64,000 nucleotides of DNA from assembly GCA_017795085.1 (NCBI GenBank), contig CP051246.1, forward strand, positions 3,660,514-3,724,513, read 5' to 3'. Made by a program: the position numbers and the translations under genes. Under the pieces are notes generated by a model. That model was given only the letters and a program-made list of their open reading frames with translations. It had not been told where the DNA came from and did no database searches. Of this stretch, positions 54,950-64,000 are shown one piece after another (the stretch's first letter is position 1; each line of letters begins with the position of its first letter). This stretch comes from Salegentibacter sp. Lineage in GTDB: Bacteria; Bacteroidota; Bacteroidia; Flavobacteriales; Flavobacteriaceae.

Positions 54950-56101
54950 CTAATTTTTACCTCGAGTAGGTCCGTCGGTATTTTTCATTTCTGGAATTCT
55001 ATCTTCTACCGGTGGTAATGGTGGAAATTCAGCATGAGGCTCAGTTTGATACCAGTAACCTACAGTATAATAGTTATCTGATCGGTGATTGGCATGACCG
55101 TGTTCTATGGTCATTTTAATAGACTCATTGAAAACTACAGGCGACTCAGAATGAAACCGGTACACCATCCATTCGGCTCCACGATCATCACCACCGTTTA
55201 AAGGGTTTCCATATTCAGAATATGCAAAAGTTGGTTTCTCATGACCAAAAGCATTAATGCCGCAACCTCCATAACACCAGGCACCCAGATAATAATCTTC
55301 AGCACCTGTTCCGTTAATTTGTGGTTCTTCTGCACCATCAATATATATCATTTCATCACCTTCGCCCCACCAGTCACCCTGGTTTTGAATTAGGCTATGG
55401 GTTACTCCTATGAAATGTCCTTTGCCTTCTGCTTCCATGATTACATAATTCCCCTCACCATCAGCATTTTTATGATTGTTGATCTTCGGCTGTCCGTTTG
55501 CTTCCCAATCTTCAGTCCAGCCGTCAGTAGGCTCTGCTTGGCGGTATTGAGCATGAAAGTACCCAATATCTTCTGGAAGTGATTCATGTTTTTCCCAGTC
55601 AATATTATAATAATAAGCGTCAATAGGATGATCACCTTCATTAGTTACGGTAATTTTTGCAGATTTCTGAAACGGCATTGGAAAGTTTGCATTTAAGGCT
55701 TTTTGAGAACCTACGGAAAGAAATTTGGATTCATACATAAAATACCTTCCTAAACCAAGTCCGAAGAAATCACCAATAGGCGCCTCTACACTTGGGGTTT
55801 CTTCTCCATCCCAATACATTCGAAGTACAATTTTCTTAAGGTGATTAGGTTCGCCGGTTGCAATAGTAGTCCAAAAATGTTTGATAATTCCCGGACCTTC
55901 AATATCCCCAATAGTTCGGGTTTCACCCGGTTCTATTTTATTGGCCCAATTTCCATCGTCATTAGCTCCAGTACGGTCATAACTGGAAATACGCTCAGAT
56001 GAATAATCCCGTAACTCCCAGATTTCTTTCTCTGCAGGATTCTGAGCAAACAAACTTCCTGTTAGGAGCAGAAAAATCGGTAAATAAAATGCTTTTTTCA
56101 T
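54950..56101 (-). CDS. GH172 (DUF2961) exo-alpha-furanosidase, single-domain
   Basis: A frame opens at 56143, but the Met at 56101 (MKKAFYLPIFLLLTGSLFAQ) gives a clean signal peptide and removes the overlap with the previous gene. The 383-residue enzyme has LRMYWDGEETPSVEAPIGDF, NANFPMPFQKSAKI, GEGDEMIYIDG and NGTGAEDYYLGAWC. Catalytic candidates are Glu268 (GTGAED) and Glu247 (GEGD) in this numbering, 21 residues apart as in characterised GH172 enzymes. In PUL 3 context exo-alpha-D-arabinofuranosidase is the likely activity. It lies between the two-domain GH172 and the unknown 362-residue protein. Confidence 0.9.
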   Translation of the reverse strand: MKKAFYLPIFLLLTGSLFAQNPAEKEIWELRDYSSERISSYDRTGANDDGNWANKIEPGETRTIGDIEGPGIIKHFWTTIATGEPNHLKKIVLRMYWDGEETPSVEAPIGDFFGLGLGRYFMYESKFLSVGSQKALNANFPMPFQKSAKITVTNEGDHPIDAYYYNIDWEKHESLPEDIGYFHAQYRQAEPTDGWTEDWEANGQPKINNHKNADGEGNYVIMEAEGKGHFIGVTHSLIQNQGDWWGEGDEMIYIDGAEEPQINGTGAEDYYLGAWCYGGCGINAFGHEKPTFAYSEYGNPLNGGDDRGAEWMVYRFHSESPVVFNESIKMTIEHGHANHRSDNYYTVGYWYQTEPHAEFPPLPPVEDRIPEMKNTDGPTRGKN

Positions 56102-56135
56102 AAAATTAATTTTAGTTATTGGTTCAGACTTAATA

Positions 56136-58046
56136 TTATTCACGTTTTAGTATCCATCTCTTCACCCTTATTTTTGATCGTTCTTCATCTTCTTTGAATT
56201 TAAGGGTGATGGTTTTCCTAAAATCATCCAGTTTAATATCACTTAAATAAACCTCATTTTCATCCCGATTTTCTTCGGAATAAAATGACACTGATTCTGC
56301 AACTTCTTTTTGACGTTGCCAAATACTTATTTCAGCACCTTCAGGCCATCTTGCAATATCAGCATACAATTTATAATCTCCTTTTGGTACTTCATTTAAA
56401 TCTATCCTGACCTGCCCGCCACTTGGAGATGAAAGTATTTCGCCTTCTACGCTTACCTTTCCTGCAATACTATATTTTAAAAGTTGTGGGTATAAGACAA
56501 AAGTATCGGGAATATAAGTTCCGGTGAGTTCATTGACAGGCTCAGCCTGATCCGGATGTACATGTGAACCCGAGTAATAAAATGCGACTGAAGTATAATC
56601 TACCGGTTTATTGTTTTCTTCCGGACCGTGTTCTATGGTGTGGTCAATACTTTCATCAAAGGGCATTTTATCTGAAATAAATAACCGATAACCTCCGGTT
56701 CTGGAATAGGGTAAAGAATAATCCAGTGAGCCGTGAAGCGGAAGACTAATCTTACGATCCCATCGATTCAAAAGTGCATACCAACCTCCATTAAAATAAT
56801 CTTCAGAACCGGTACCATGCACTCGGATCTGCCCATCTATAGTTGTCACGTCATCACCTTCAAAAAACAAGGTCATTCCGGGTTCCAAACCTTGCGTTTG
56901 TAAAATAGTACCTACATAATGTCCTTTCCCTTCACCTTTCAGAAAAGTGTGAGGCTCCCCTAACGGGGCATTTATGTTTTTATTCCAATACGCATAGAAT
57001 TTACCTTCTTTCTCAGGATTTCTCATTTTATTTGAAGCCCATACTTCTGATGTTATTTGAATAGGTTCGTCATTTTCCGGTTTCTCGGAAGGGCGATAAA
57101 TCAATTCTATTTTTGCACTATGATCAAAGGGCATCGGATAGTAACAATAATTTATATTATTTCTAGAACCCAGCAAAAGGCTTTGCATGGAAATTTCACC
57201 AAAAGCATAACCGAAGAAATCGGCTACCGGCATATATACCGCAGGCTTATCTTCATTATCCCATGTAATTTTAATATCTACCTGTTTATTTAGGCCTTCG
57301 AAAGCTTTCGCATTTTCCAGTGTTATGCCCAAAATTCGACCACCCTTATCAAATTGGGCGAGAGTAAGGTTTTCTCCCGGTTTCAGGATTGTATCTGTTG
57401 TCTTATCAATTTCTGATTCTATATCTGCTATATTATTCCAGGCTTTCTTTAGTCTTTCCAATTCATTTTTAGCCTCGGTTGATATTTCTCCTGAAAAATT
57501 TTCCACCTCATATTCTTCAGGATAAGTCCTGTGCTGAATTTGATAAAACTCAAGTTTCCTGCCCCGAAGAACAATCTTACATCCATCTTCAAAGGGAATA
57601 GGAAAATAATTATAAAATCCTCCTATTTCGTTCCCTGCCAGCGGCTCTTCAAAAGGAGCTACTTCTCCGGAAAACAAATCAGAAAATTTAACAGAAAATG
57701 AAGGATTTTTCTCATTTCCGAAGTAAAAATCAAGCGTGTCTTCAGTGGGCGTTGGAGTCCATATCCGGTTAATGACTCCTTTTCCTTCTGCATCAAAAAT
57801 CACTAAACTGCTATCAGGGTTTTTCCTAATAAATGAATATTCACCACTAAACCCATCATCATTCCCACCTGTGGTGTCATAAGAAGAAACCTGCAAAAGT
57901 TTGGTTTGTTCTATATAACCTGGCAGCTCCTCCACCTGATGAAGTTTTTTTAATTCTGAAGCTACCGTTACGGTTTTCTTTTGAGCATAAAGGTTTGATC
58001 CAAAAATCAGAACCATTAAAATCGTTACACAATTCTTTTTCATCAT
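56136..58046 (-). CDS. GH172 (DUF2961) exo-alpha-furanosidase, long form
   Basis: A 636-residue secreted enzyme with signal peptide (TILMVLIFGSNLYAQ). Two jelly-roll halves of the DUF2961 unit are visible (VINRIWTPTPTEDTLDFYF and DIKITWDNEDKPAVYMPVAD, YNYFPIPFEDGCKI and CYYPMPFDHSAKI). The catalytic motif HGTGSEDYFNGGWY holds Glu415, with Glu396 in FFEGDD 19 residues before. An extra C-terminal beta-domain (about 500-636) is absent from the shorter relatives. This is the layout of the longer GH172 exo-D-arabinofuranosidases. It directly follows the sugar kinase gene (one-base gap), so degradation and catabolism are encoded in one transcript. Confidence 0.92.
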   Translation of the reverse strand: MMKKNCVTILMVLIFGSNLYAQKKTVTVASELKKLHQVEELPGYIEQTKLLQVSSYDTTGGNDDGFSGEYSFIRKNPDSSLVIFDAEGKGVINRIWTPTPTEDTLDFYFGNEKNPSFSVKFSDLFSGEVAPFEEPLAGNEIGGFYNYFPIPFEDGCKIVLRGRKLEFYQIQHRTYPEEYEVENFSGEISTEAKNELERLKKAWNNIADIESEIDKTTDTILKPGENLTLAQFDKGGRILGITLENAKAFEGLNKQVDIKITWDNEDKPAVYMPVADFFGYAFGEISMQSLLLGSRNNINYCYYPMPFDHSAKIELIYRPSEKPENDEPIQITSEVWASNKMRNPEKEGKFYAYWNKNINAPLGEPHTFLKGEGKGHYVGTILQTQGLEPGMTLFFEGDDVTTIDGQIRVHGTGSEDYFNGGWYALLNRWDRKISLPLHGSLDYSLPYSRTGGYRLFISDKMPFDESIDHTIEHGPEENNKPVDYTSVAFYYSGSHVHPDQAEPVNELTGTYIPDTFVLYPQLLKYSIAGKVSVEGEILSSPSGGQVRIDLNEVPKGDYKLYADIARWPEGAEISIWQRQKEVAESVSFYSEENRDENEVYLSDIKLDDFRKTITLKFKEDEERSKIRVKRWILKRE

Positions 58047-58047
58047 A

Positions 58048-59715
58048 TTATTTTTCTAGAAACCCACAAACCGATTTATACTCCTCATACCTAAGGCTAT
58101 AAATTTCATGCTTGTCTAAATCTGGTTGATATTTTTCCTCGAAACCATGTCCTAATTTATGCATGGCAACTTCAACATTTGGATAAATTCCTGCTACCGT
58201 TGCAGCAAACATCGCTGCGCCCGAAGCACAGGTTTGTTCCGATTTATGGACTTTAATAGGCATTCCCAATACATCGGCCATCATTTGCATAACAAACGGT
58301 GATTTTTTGGCAACCCCGCCCACTCCGATTATTCCCTTTACCGGAATTCCTTCTTCTTTAAATCGCTCTACAATTTTCCGGGAACCAAAACAGGTAGCTT
58401 CAACAAAGCTTCTGTATATTTTAGGAGCATCGCTACCCAAGCTTAGATTTGTAATGGCTCCTTTCAATAACTGATTGGCATCGGGGGTTCTCCGCCCGTT
58501 TAACCAATCAACAGCTAATTCAAGGTCTTTGGAAAGTGGAATTTTTGCCGCTTCAGCATTTAATTTCTTTAAAATATTGTTCTTTATTTCCTGCTGAAGT
58601 TTTTCAGCGGTTTCCTTATTGATTAATTCAGATTCAGAAAGCATATTCTTTACCGGCCAAAGCAACAGTTCTCGGAACCAGGCATAAATATCTCCAAAAG
58701 CAGACTGGCCGGCTTCCATCCCCTGCATCCCGGGAACCACTGAACTCTGTACCTGTCCACAAATACCACGAACCAGGGTTTCTTTCATCTCTTTTCCCGG
58801 AGCTACCATCATATCACAAGTAGAAGTCCCCATTACTTTGCTCAGGAAATAAGGCTCAATCTGTCCGCCTACAGCCCCCATGTGCGCATCCAGGGCTCCA
58901 ACTCCTATCAAAACATCGGTAGAAAGCCCAAGCTTGTTTGCCCATTCCGCTGATAAGGGCCCTGCGACCTTATCAGCAGAATAAGTTTTATCAGGAAGGT
59001 TTTTTCTAATATTTTTCAGTGAGGTATCCAGTCCGGAAAAGAATTCTTCAGGAGGGAAACCTCCAAAATCTTCTGCCCATAATCCTTTATGGCCAGCTGC
59101 ACAAATTCCCCTTTTAATAGCTGATGCTTTTGCACCACCTGTAAGTAAAAATGGCATCCAATCGCAATGTTCTACCCATGAAAAACAGGCCTTTTTAACA
59201 GCAGCATCGTTTCGTAGAGCATATAGCAACTTAGCCCAAAACCATTCCGAAGAATAAATGCCACCCACATACTTTAAATAATTTGTCTCAAATTTTGTTG
59301 CATACCTATTCATTTCCTCTGCTTCCTGCACTGCAGTATGGTCTTTCCAAAGAAAAAACATGGCATTAGGGTTGTCTTTAAATTCCGGATTCAAGGCAAG
59401 GGGAACACCCTTTTCATCAATGGCTACAGGCGTAGAACCGGTAGTGTCAATAGAAATCGCTTTCACCTTTTCCCTAACGTTTTCTCCCGCTTTTTCTATT
59501 AAATCTTTAATTACAAATTCGATCCCCTCGATATAATCCAATGGATGCTGACGAAATTGGTTTCGGGAAGGGTCACAATATAACCCCTGTTTCCAACGGG
59601 GATATAAAAATTCCGAAACCGATTTTTCCTCTCCGTTATCTGCATTAACCAATAAAGCACGTACGGAACTTGTTCCAAAATCTACGCCTATAACATATTT
59701 TTCTTCAGTATTCAT
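58048..59715 (-). CDS. Ribulokinase-type FGGY kinase (AraB-like), probable D-ribulose kinase
   Basis: A frame opens at 59784 inside the fucP gene, but the Met at 59715 (MNTEEKYVIGVDFGTSSVRALLV) is the natural start and lies four bases after the fucP stop. The 555-residue protein has the AraB features WKDHTAVQEAEEMN, GGIYSSEWFWAKLL, GVGALDAHMGAVGG and KVMGTSTCDMM. AraB-type kinases phosphorylate the 5-OH of L- or D-ribulose. Downstream of a FucI-type isomerase, D-ribulose to D-ribulose-5-phosphate is the sensible reaction. There is no araA or araD in the window, which makes an L-arabinose role less likely. Confidence 0.9.
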   Translation of the reverse strand: MNTEEKYVIGVDFGTSSVRALLVNADNGEEKSVSEFLYPRWKQGLYCDPSRNQFRQHPLDYIEGIEFVIKDLIEKAGENVREKVKAISIDTTGSTPVAIDEKGVPLALNPEFKDNPNAMFFLWKDHTAVQEAEEMNRYATKFETNYLKYVGGIYSSEWFWAKLLYALRNDAAVKKACFSWVEHCDWMPFLLTGGAKASAIKRGICAAGHKGLWAEDFGGFPPEEFFSGLDTSLKNIRKNLPDKTYSADKVAGPLSAEWANKLGLSTDVLIGVGALDAHMGAVGGQIEPYFLSKVMGTSTCDMMVAPGKEMKETLVRGICGQVQSSVVPGMQGMEAGQSAFGDIYAWFRELLLWPVKNMLSESELINKETAEKLQQEIKNNILKKLNAEAAKIPLSKDLELAVDWLNGRRTPDANQLLKGAITNLSLGSDAPKIYRSFVEATCFGSRKIVERFKEEGIPVKGIIGVGGVAKKSPFVMQMMADVLGMPIKVHKSEQTCASGAAMFAATVAGIYPNVEVAMHKLGHGFEEKYQPDLDKHEIYSLRYEEYKSVCGFLEK

Positions 59716-59719
59716 TTTA

Positions 59720-61024
59720 TTATTCTTCAAAGGTTTTTCCAGGTTTGAGACCGGAAGGTTGAATTTTATTTTGAATAATTGCATATAAAGCTACCACTGC
59801 AAAACAGAAGAGAGGCATATAAAAAGAAAGGTGAATACTTCCCGTCATATCGGAAATCTGACCCTGTACTGCAGTAAGTACAGCACCACCAAGAATGGCC
59901 ATAATAAGGCCGGAGCCTCCAATTTTTGTGTCCTTCCCAAGTTTGGTCATTCCCAAACCATAAATTGTGGGAAACATTAAAGACATAAACCCGGAAATAG
60001 CCACTAAAGCAATTACGCCAGTTATGCCCCCGGTGTAAATTACTAACAGGGTGCTAATTCCGCCTCCAATAGCACTGGTAAGTAGCAATGCCCTCGGACT
60101 AAAATACTTCATTAATCCTGTGAAAATAAACCGAGATCCGGAAAATAATATGAGCGAGCCAAGATAATAGGTAGAGGAATCATCTTCATTAAGACCAAGT
60201 TCCTGCATTACATATCTAATGGTATAAGACCATACACCAATTTGAGCACCCATATAAAAGAATTGGGCAATAACCGACCAGCGGTAATTTCGATTTTGCC
60301 ATAACCGCTTCAAACTTGCTGTTATTTGTAGGTTATTGTCTTCATCTGAAGCCTTGGGCATTTTAGTGAATTTTACTAATACCCAAACTAACAGTAGAAA
60401 AAAGGCTACACCAACGTATGTGCCCATCACCGAAGTTAATTCCTCCGACTGGATAGCCTGCAATTCTGCTGCTTCCATTCCGGCGCGTTCTTCTGCACTG
60501 GATAAATTAAGATGGGAGAGGATAAAGAATTTACTCAATAAAACTCCCGTAATCGAGCCGATAGGGTTAAAAGACTGAGCAAGGTTTAATCTTCTTGTTC
60601 CTGTTTCCTCCGGCCCCATAGCGATAATATAGGGATTGGCTGCAGTTTCTAATATTGACAAACCTCCGGCCAGAATAAAAAGTGCCGCCAGGAAGTGCCC
60701 ATAAACCATAGTAATACTGGCCGGATAGAAGAGTAAGGCTCCAATAATAAAAAATCCGAGCCCTACCAGTACTCCCGATTTATAAGTATATTTTTTAATC
60801 AGAATCGCGGCTGGTAAGGCGAGCAAAAAATAGGAACCGTAAAAAGCCATTTGAATCCAGGAAGTCTGAAAATCAGACATGCTCATAATCCTTTTGAATG
60901 CAGCCAAAAGTGTGTCTGTCATATTATTGGCCAGTCCCCATAAAAAGAATAGACTCGTCACCAGGATAAATGGCCATGCATTCCCAGGCCTGATTAATGA
61001 TATTTTCGAATCTTTGCCTACCAT
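59720..61024 (-). CDS. fucP: FucP-type sugar-proton symporter
   Basis: A 434-residue MFS permease, 12 segments. The N-terminal VTSLFFLWGLANNMTDTLLAAFKRIM is diagnostic of FucP (Asp and Asn in helix 1), followed by QMAFYGSYFLLALPAAILI and ETAANPYIIAMGPEETGTRR. FucP carries L-fucose and the stereochemically related D-arabinose with protons. It lies between the FucI-type isomerase and the kinase, seven bases after the isomerase stop. In this locus D-arabinose is the more likely cargo. Confidence 0.93.
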   Translation of the reverse strand: MVGKDSKISLIRPGNAWPFILVTSLFFLWGLANNMTDTLLAAFKRIMSMSDFQTSWIQMAFYGSYFLLALPAAILIKKYTYKSGVLVGLGFFIIGALLFYPASITMVYGHFLAALFILAGGLSILETAANPYIIAMGPEETGTRRLNLAQSFNPIGSITGVLLSKFFILSHLNLSSAEERAGMEAAELQAIQSEELTSVMGTYVGVAFFLLLVWVLVKFTKMPKASDEDNNLQITASLKRLWQNRNYRWSVIAQFFYMGAQIGVWSYTIRYVMQELGLNEDDSSTYYLGSLILFSGSRFIFTGLMKYFSPRALLLTSAIGGGISTLLVIYTGGITGVIALVAISGFMSLMFPTIYGLGMTKLGKDTKIGGSGLIMAILGGAVLTAVQGQISDMTGSIHLSFYMPLFCFAVVALYAIIQNKIQPSGLKPGKTFEE

Positions 61025-61030
61025 TTCTGA

Positions 61031-62803
61031 CTATTTATAAAGTGGTCCATAATTTTTGCAGGCCCTATAATCGGCGCCTTCCTTATCCATACCGAAAGAA
61101 TTCCAGGCAGTTGGTCTGAATATCTTGTTATCTTCCACGTTATGCATACACACCGGAATGCGAAGCATTGAAGCTAATGCTATCAAATCCTTCCCTATAT
61201 GGCCATAAGAAATCGCTCCGTGGTTAGAACCCCAATTATTCATGACTTCATATACATTTGAAAATGCAACTTTGTCATTCAATTTTGGTACGAACCAGGT
61301 AGTGGGCCAGGTACGGTCTGTGCGTTCATCCAGCTTTTGATGAACATTTTCCGGTAGATCTATAGTATACCCTTCAGCAATTTGCAAGGCAGGACCAATT
61401 CCTTTGATTAAATTAATACGCGACATGGTAACCGGCATTTTCCCTTTTGTAAGGAAATTTGAAGAAAAACCACCACCTCTAAAATAACCCAAACTTGCCG
61501 GGTACCAGGTCGTAGCCTTCAAACAATCATGCATTTCTTTTTCTGAAATTTCCCAATAAGGTTTCATTACCGGTTTCCCGTTTTCTGTTTGCCGGCCGGA
61601 ACCATCCAGGGTAGCCGAACCGGAATTGATTAAGTGGATAAACCCATTTTCAGCGGCTCCTTCCGGTTTCCAGCCCGTAACCCGCTCTACAGCATCAGGA
61701 CTCCAATAGGTCCGAACATCAGCAAAAATTTGCGCCCGGTTGGTAAGCAAATAATTGAATAGCATGGAAACCCCATTTAAGGCATCGTTTTCTGTGGCCA
61801 CCATATAGGGCGAACGGATTCCATTCCAGTCGAAAGATGAATTCAATATCGCTTCGGAAAAATCACCATTGGGAAGAAAATCGGTCCATTGCCGTTGGCC
61901 CTGAAATCCAGAAACAATTGCTTCATGTCCCTGGGCTTCTTCCCCGTAACCAAGATCCTTAAGCTTGGGATTACCTTGCATCAAATCACGAATAATCAAG
62001 GTCATTTTTACTACGAATTCCCAATCATCATCCTTCTGCTCACGAGAACGTTGCTTTTCCTTTTCATTGTAATCCTCCCCCTCTTTGCAGTGTTTCTTGG
62101 TCCAGGCAAGCGCCTTTTTGAATTCTTCTTTATCATAAATCTCTTGCTCTATCCTTCGCAAAACTTCCGAAGAATCCACATATTCATTACGCATGCCCAG
62201 GAAATCCTGAAAAAAATCAGGATCGACAGCCGAAGCGGCTATTCCCATAGAAACACTTCCAATTGCCAGATAGGATTTATTTCGCATAAGGGAGACTGCT
62301 AAACCAGCTTTGGCAAAGGTGAGTAATTTAGCCTCTACATCCTCCGGAATACCGCTATCGGATAAATCCTGTACATCGTTTCCGTAAATCCCGAAAGCAG
62401 GTAAGCCCTTTTGGTTATGTGCGGCAAGGGTAGCTGCAAGGTATACCCCCCCGGGTCTTTCGGTACCATTATACCCCCAAATGGCTTTGGGGATATGCGG
62501 ATCAAAATCCATGGTTTCGGTTCCGTAAGCCCAACATGGAGTAACCGAAAGGGAAACTCCCACGTTTTCAGACTTAAACTTTTCATCGCAACTAACGGCT
62601 TCCTTTATCCCACCGATACAGGTATCGGCAATGACGCACTTTACCGGCTCGCCATCGGGATATCGCAATTGCTTTTCATATAAAGATGCCACTGTTTTAG
62701 CCATTTCCATGGTTTTGTCTTCCAAAGATTCTCTTACACCGCCTAAACGGCCATCGATAATGGGGCGAATTCCTATTTTAGGATATTTAGTGATTTTCAA
62801 CAT
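61031..62803 (-). CDS. fucI: L-fucose/D-arabinose isomerase
   Basis: A 590-residue enzyme, the same length as E. coli FucI. It starts [25 protein letters not shown] and contains [55 protein letters not shown] and [10 protein letters not shown]. The metal-site acidic residues of the family fall around Glu317 and Asp340, and the distal His around [13 protein letters not shown]. FucI converts L-fucose to L-fuculose and D-arabinose to D-ribulose. With an AraB-type kinase and no fuculose-1-phosphate aldolase next to it, the D-arabinose reaction is favoured. It precedes fucP by six bases. Confidence 0.95.
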   Translation of the reverse strand: MLKITKYPKIGIRPIIDGRLGGVRESLEDKTMEMAKTVASLYEKQLRYPDGEPVKCVIADTCIGGIKEAVSCDEKFKSENVGVSLSVTPCWAYGTETMDFDPHIPKAIWGYNGTERPGGVYLAATLAAHNQKGLPAFGIYGNDVQDLSDSGIPEDVEAKLLTFAKAGLAVSLMRNKSYLAIGSVSMGIAASAVDPDFFQDFLGMRNEYVDSSEVLRRIEQEIYDKEEFKKALAWTKKHCKEGEDYNEKEKQRSREQKDDDWEFVVKMTLIIRDLMQGNPKLKDLGYGEEAQGHEAIVSGFQGQRQWTDFLPNGDFSEAILNSSFDWNGIRSPYMVATENDALNGVSMLFNYLLTNRAQIFADVRTYWSPDAVERVTGWKPEGAAENGFIHLINSGSATLDGSGRQTENGKPVMKPYWEISEKEMHDCLKATTWYPASLGYFRGGGFSSNFLTKGKMPVTMSRINLIKGIGPALQIAEGYTIDLPENVHQKLDERTDRTWPTTWFVPKLNDKVAFSNVYEVMNNWGSNHGAISYGHIGKDLIALASMLRIPVCMHNVEDNKIFRPTAWNSFGMDKEGADYRACKNYGPLYK

Positions 62804-62820
62804 GCTTAAATTTTCAATTA

Positions 62821-64000
62821 TTATTTATTTTTAAAAGCGGAGCTTATTTTATTCAGAGAAACTCCTAAAACTTGTTGTGATATCTCGTTTAATACTTTTT
62901 CGTTACCTGTAAAATGAAATACATTATGGCTATGACTTAATTTCTGTGAAGGTTCTAAAAATGCAGCAGGAGAAACACTTTCTATTTCATAAAACGGACC
63001 CATTTGTGAGCCATCTTCCAATGGACCATCATTATAGGCATTTACTGCATCTCCTTTTAAAGGATCTTTATTCGGTGTCCATTCCTGATTCAAATAAATG
63101 CCGTCATTGTCAACATCAAAAGTGGTAATAGTTAAAACTTTATTTTTTGCATCATAACTCCCTGCCACTGTTGTTGCTCTTTCCGGAGCAATTCCCAATT
63201 TTCCCCGGGATTTCCCATCAGCTTTAAAAAAAAGCTCTCCATCTTCATAATTAATCCGATTCTCCGGAATTTCACCGAAATAATCGGTAGTTGCTATTCG
63301 CCCTTCTACATCATCCTTGTAAGGAATGTAAATCACTGTTTCATCAGATGGGGTAAACATATCTAGAATCCAAATACAGGGGGCTCCAGTATCCTCATTC
63401 CAAGTATTATCACCAGTATTGGTTATACTGTTTTTTGTAGCGAAACCCACACTTTGCACATCTTCAAATTCGATATTAAGAAGTCTTTGGATCTCTTCCT
63501 TAGAAAGTATTTTAATTTCGCGATCAGCTTTAATTTTTAATTCAGTATCAGCATAATTTTGAAGCGACATTTCCTTGGTCATTTTAACCAGGCTGGTATT
63601 CTTATTTTCAATTTTCCAACTTTCCGTATCAATAGCCGAAGGAGTCTTCCAGTTTTCATAAACCATTTCGGTCCCGGGCTTAAAAAATAATGAGAATTTA
63701 CTTCCCTCCGGCCCCAGCCAGAACCTATTCTCACCCCCGTAAGCATTCATATGAGGATCTTCTTCTCCTCGGAAAGCCTCGTAGTTTATCCATCCGTAAC
63801 TTCTCCCTTTACTACCTGCAGAAGAGGAGGTAAAAACTTTAGCCTGGTATTTTGCTGAAACAGCAACCTTGCTATTACCTGACTCCAATACCACTAAATT
63901 TTCATCTTTTTCTTCTAAAAACTTTATATCATAGCCAAAACTCCCTAATTCATAGGATTTTTCTTCCATATTTTTTTGAGGTTTATCTTTCTTTTTTTCT
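62821..64000 (-). CDS. Uncharacterised secreted or lipoprotein, possible mutarotase-like fold (5' end outside window)
   Basis: An ATG at 63969 gives 382 residues, but the frame continues upstream without a stop to the window edge, encoding [10 protein letters not shown], a charged linker like those after a lipoprotein Cys. The real start is therefore probably outside the window. The visible part has [56 protein letters not shown] and [29 protein letters not shown]. The last segment, with SHSHN, recalls aldose-epimerase-like beta-sandwiches. I cannot name the family with certainty. Its place directly before fucI suggests a sugar epimerase or mutarotase serving pentose use. Confidence 0.7.
   Translation of the reverse strand, partial: EKKKDKPQKNMEEKSYELGSFGYDIKFLEEKDENLVVLESGNSKVAVSAKYQAKVFTSSSAGSKGRSYGWINYEAFRGEEDPHMNAYGGENRFWLGPEGSKFSLFFKPGTEMVYENWKTPSAIDTESWKIENKNTSLVKMTKEMSLQNYADTELKIKADREIKILSKEEIQRLLNIEFEDVQSVGFATKNSITNTGDNTWNEDTGAPCIWILDMFTPSDETVIYIPYKDDVEGRIATTDYFGEIPENRINYEDGELFFKADGKSRGKLGIAPERATTVAGSYDAKNKVLTITTFDVDNDGIYLNQEWTPNKDPLKGDAVNAYNDGPLEDGSQMGPFYEIESVSPAAFLEPSQKLSHSHNVFHFTGNEKVLNEISQQVLGVSLNKISSAFKNK

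Noticed and set aside
58048..61024. FucI, FucP and a kinase read as an L-fucose pathway
   Set aside because: The kinase is AraB-like rather than FucK-like, no fuculose-1-phosphate aldolase or lactaldehyde enzyme is present, and GH183, GH172, transketolase and transaldolase all point to a pentose. No fucosidase or sulfatase gene is in the window.
1..64000. CRISPR arrays, tRNA/rRNA genes, prophage or toxin-antitoxin modules
   Set aside because: I scanned the spacers for regularly spaced repeats, tRNA-like ends and small gene pairs and saw none; covariance tools would be needed to exclude small RNAs.

Overview
The window looks like a chromosome segment of a low-GC, polysaccharide-degrading Flavobacteriia member (Bacteroidota). 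It has three SusC/SusD pairs, lipoproteins whose mature N-termini are acidic (for example Cys followed by SDDD), AT-rich spacers and dense minus-strand operons of glycoside hydrolases. I see no rRNA, tRNA, CRISPR or phage genes. Two decayed insertion sequences lie in the only plus-strand cluster.

Layout. (1) 17554 down to 1, minus strand, PUL 1: SusC, SusD, cupin-type phosphoglucose isomerase, ROK sugar kinase, long mannose-6-phosphate isomerase, a small cupin, an Asp-box (sialidase-fold) lipoprotein, GH20, GH172, GH3 and a GluP-type sugar permease cut by the window edge. (2) 17963 to 25780, plus strand: AgaS-type isomerase/deaminase, tagatose-6-phosphate-kinase-like PfkB, a second PfkB kinase, class II ketose-bisphosphate aldolase, an amidohydrolase and an MFS sugar porter, interrupted by an IS110 relic and a LacI regulator that has lost its DNA-binding domain. 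An IS256 relic follows. (3) 35897 down to 26471, minus, PUL 2: SusC, SusD, Fn3/DUF4960-like lipoprotein, aquaporin, GH97. (4) 40891 down to 35960, minus: GH116/DUF608 protein, G3E (CobW-like) GTPase, miniature SlyD-like FKBP, unknown 259-residue secreted protein. (5) 64000 down to 41160, minus, PUL 3: unknown protein at the edge, FucI-type isomerase, FucP permease, AraB-type kinase, two GH172 enzymes, unknown secreted protein, transaldolase, GH183 (DUF4185) lipoprotein, SusC, SusD, small lipoprotein, a decayed second GH116 gene, split transketolase, GH2.

How the genes may work together. PUL 3 with the GH116 operon reads as a D-arabinan utilisation system. GH183 (endo) and GH172 (exo-alpha) are families reported to cut D-arabinofuranan of the mycobacterial type, and a GH116 member has been reported as an exo-beta-D-arabinofuranosidase. 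Released D-arabinose could enter through FucP, become D-ribulose through FucI and D-ribulose-5-phosphate through the kinase, and then be handled by the co-located transketolase and transaldolase. There is no fuculose-phosphate aldolase, which argues against L-fucose. A palindrome TTAATCGATTAA occurs before SusC of PUL 2, before GH116 and before SusC of PUL 3, so regions 3 to 5 look like one regulon.

The most unusual point is the GH116 protein. The segment where GH116 enzymes normally carry their Glu nucleophile is instead Cys/His-rich (GCCHGTCTH), and its operon partners are a CxCC-containing G3E GTPase and a SlyD-like protein with a Cys tail, both of metallochaperone type. This suggests a metal-thiolate glycosidase with its own maturation factors; that is inference. 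A decayed GH116 paralogue fills the 685-base gap at 45563-46247.
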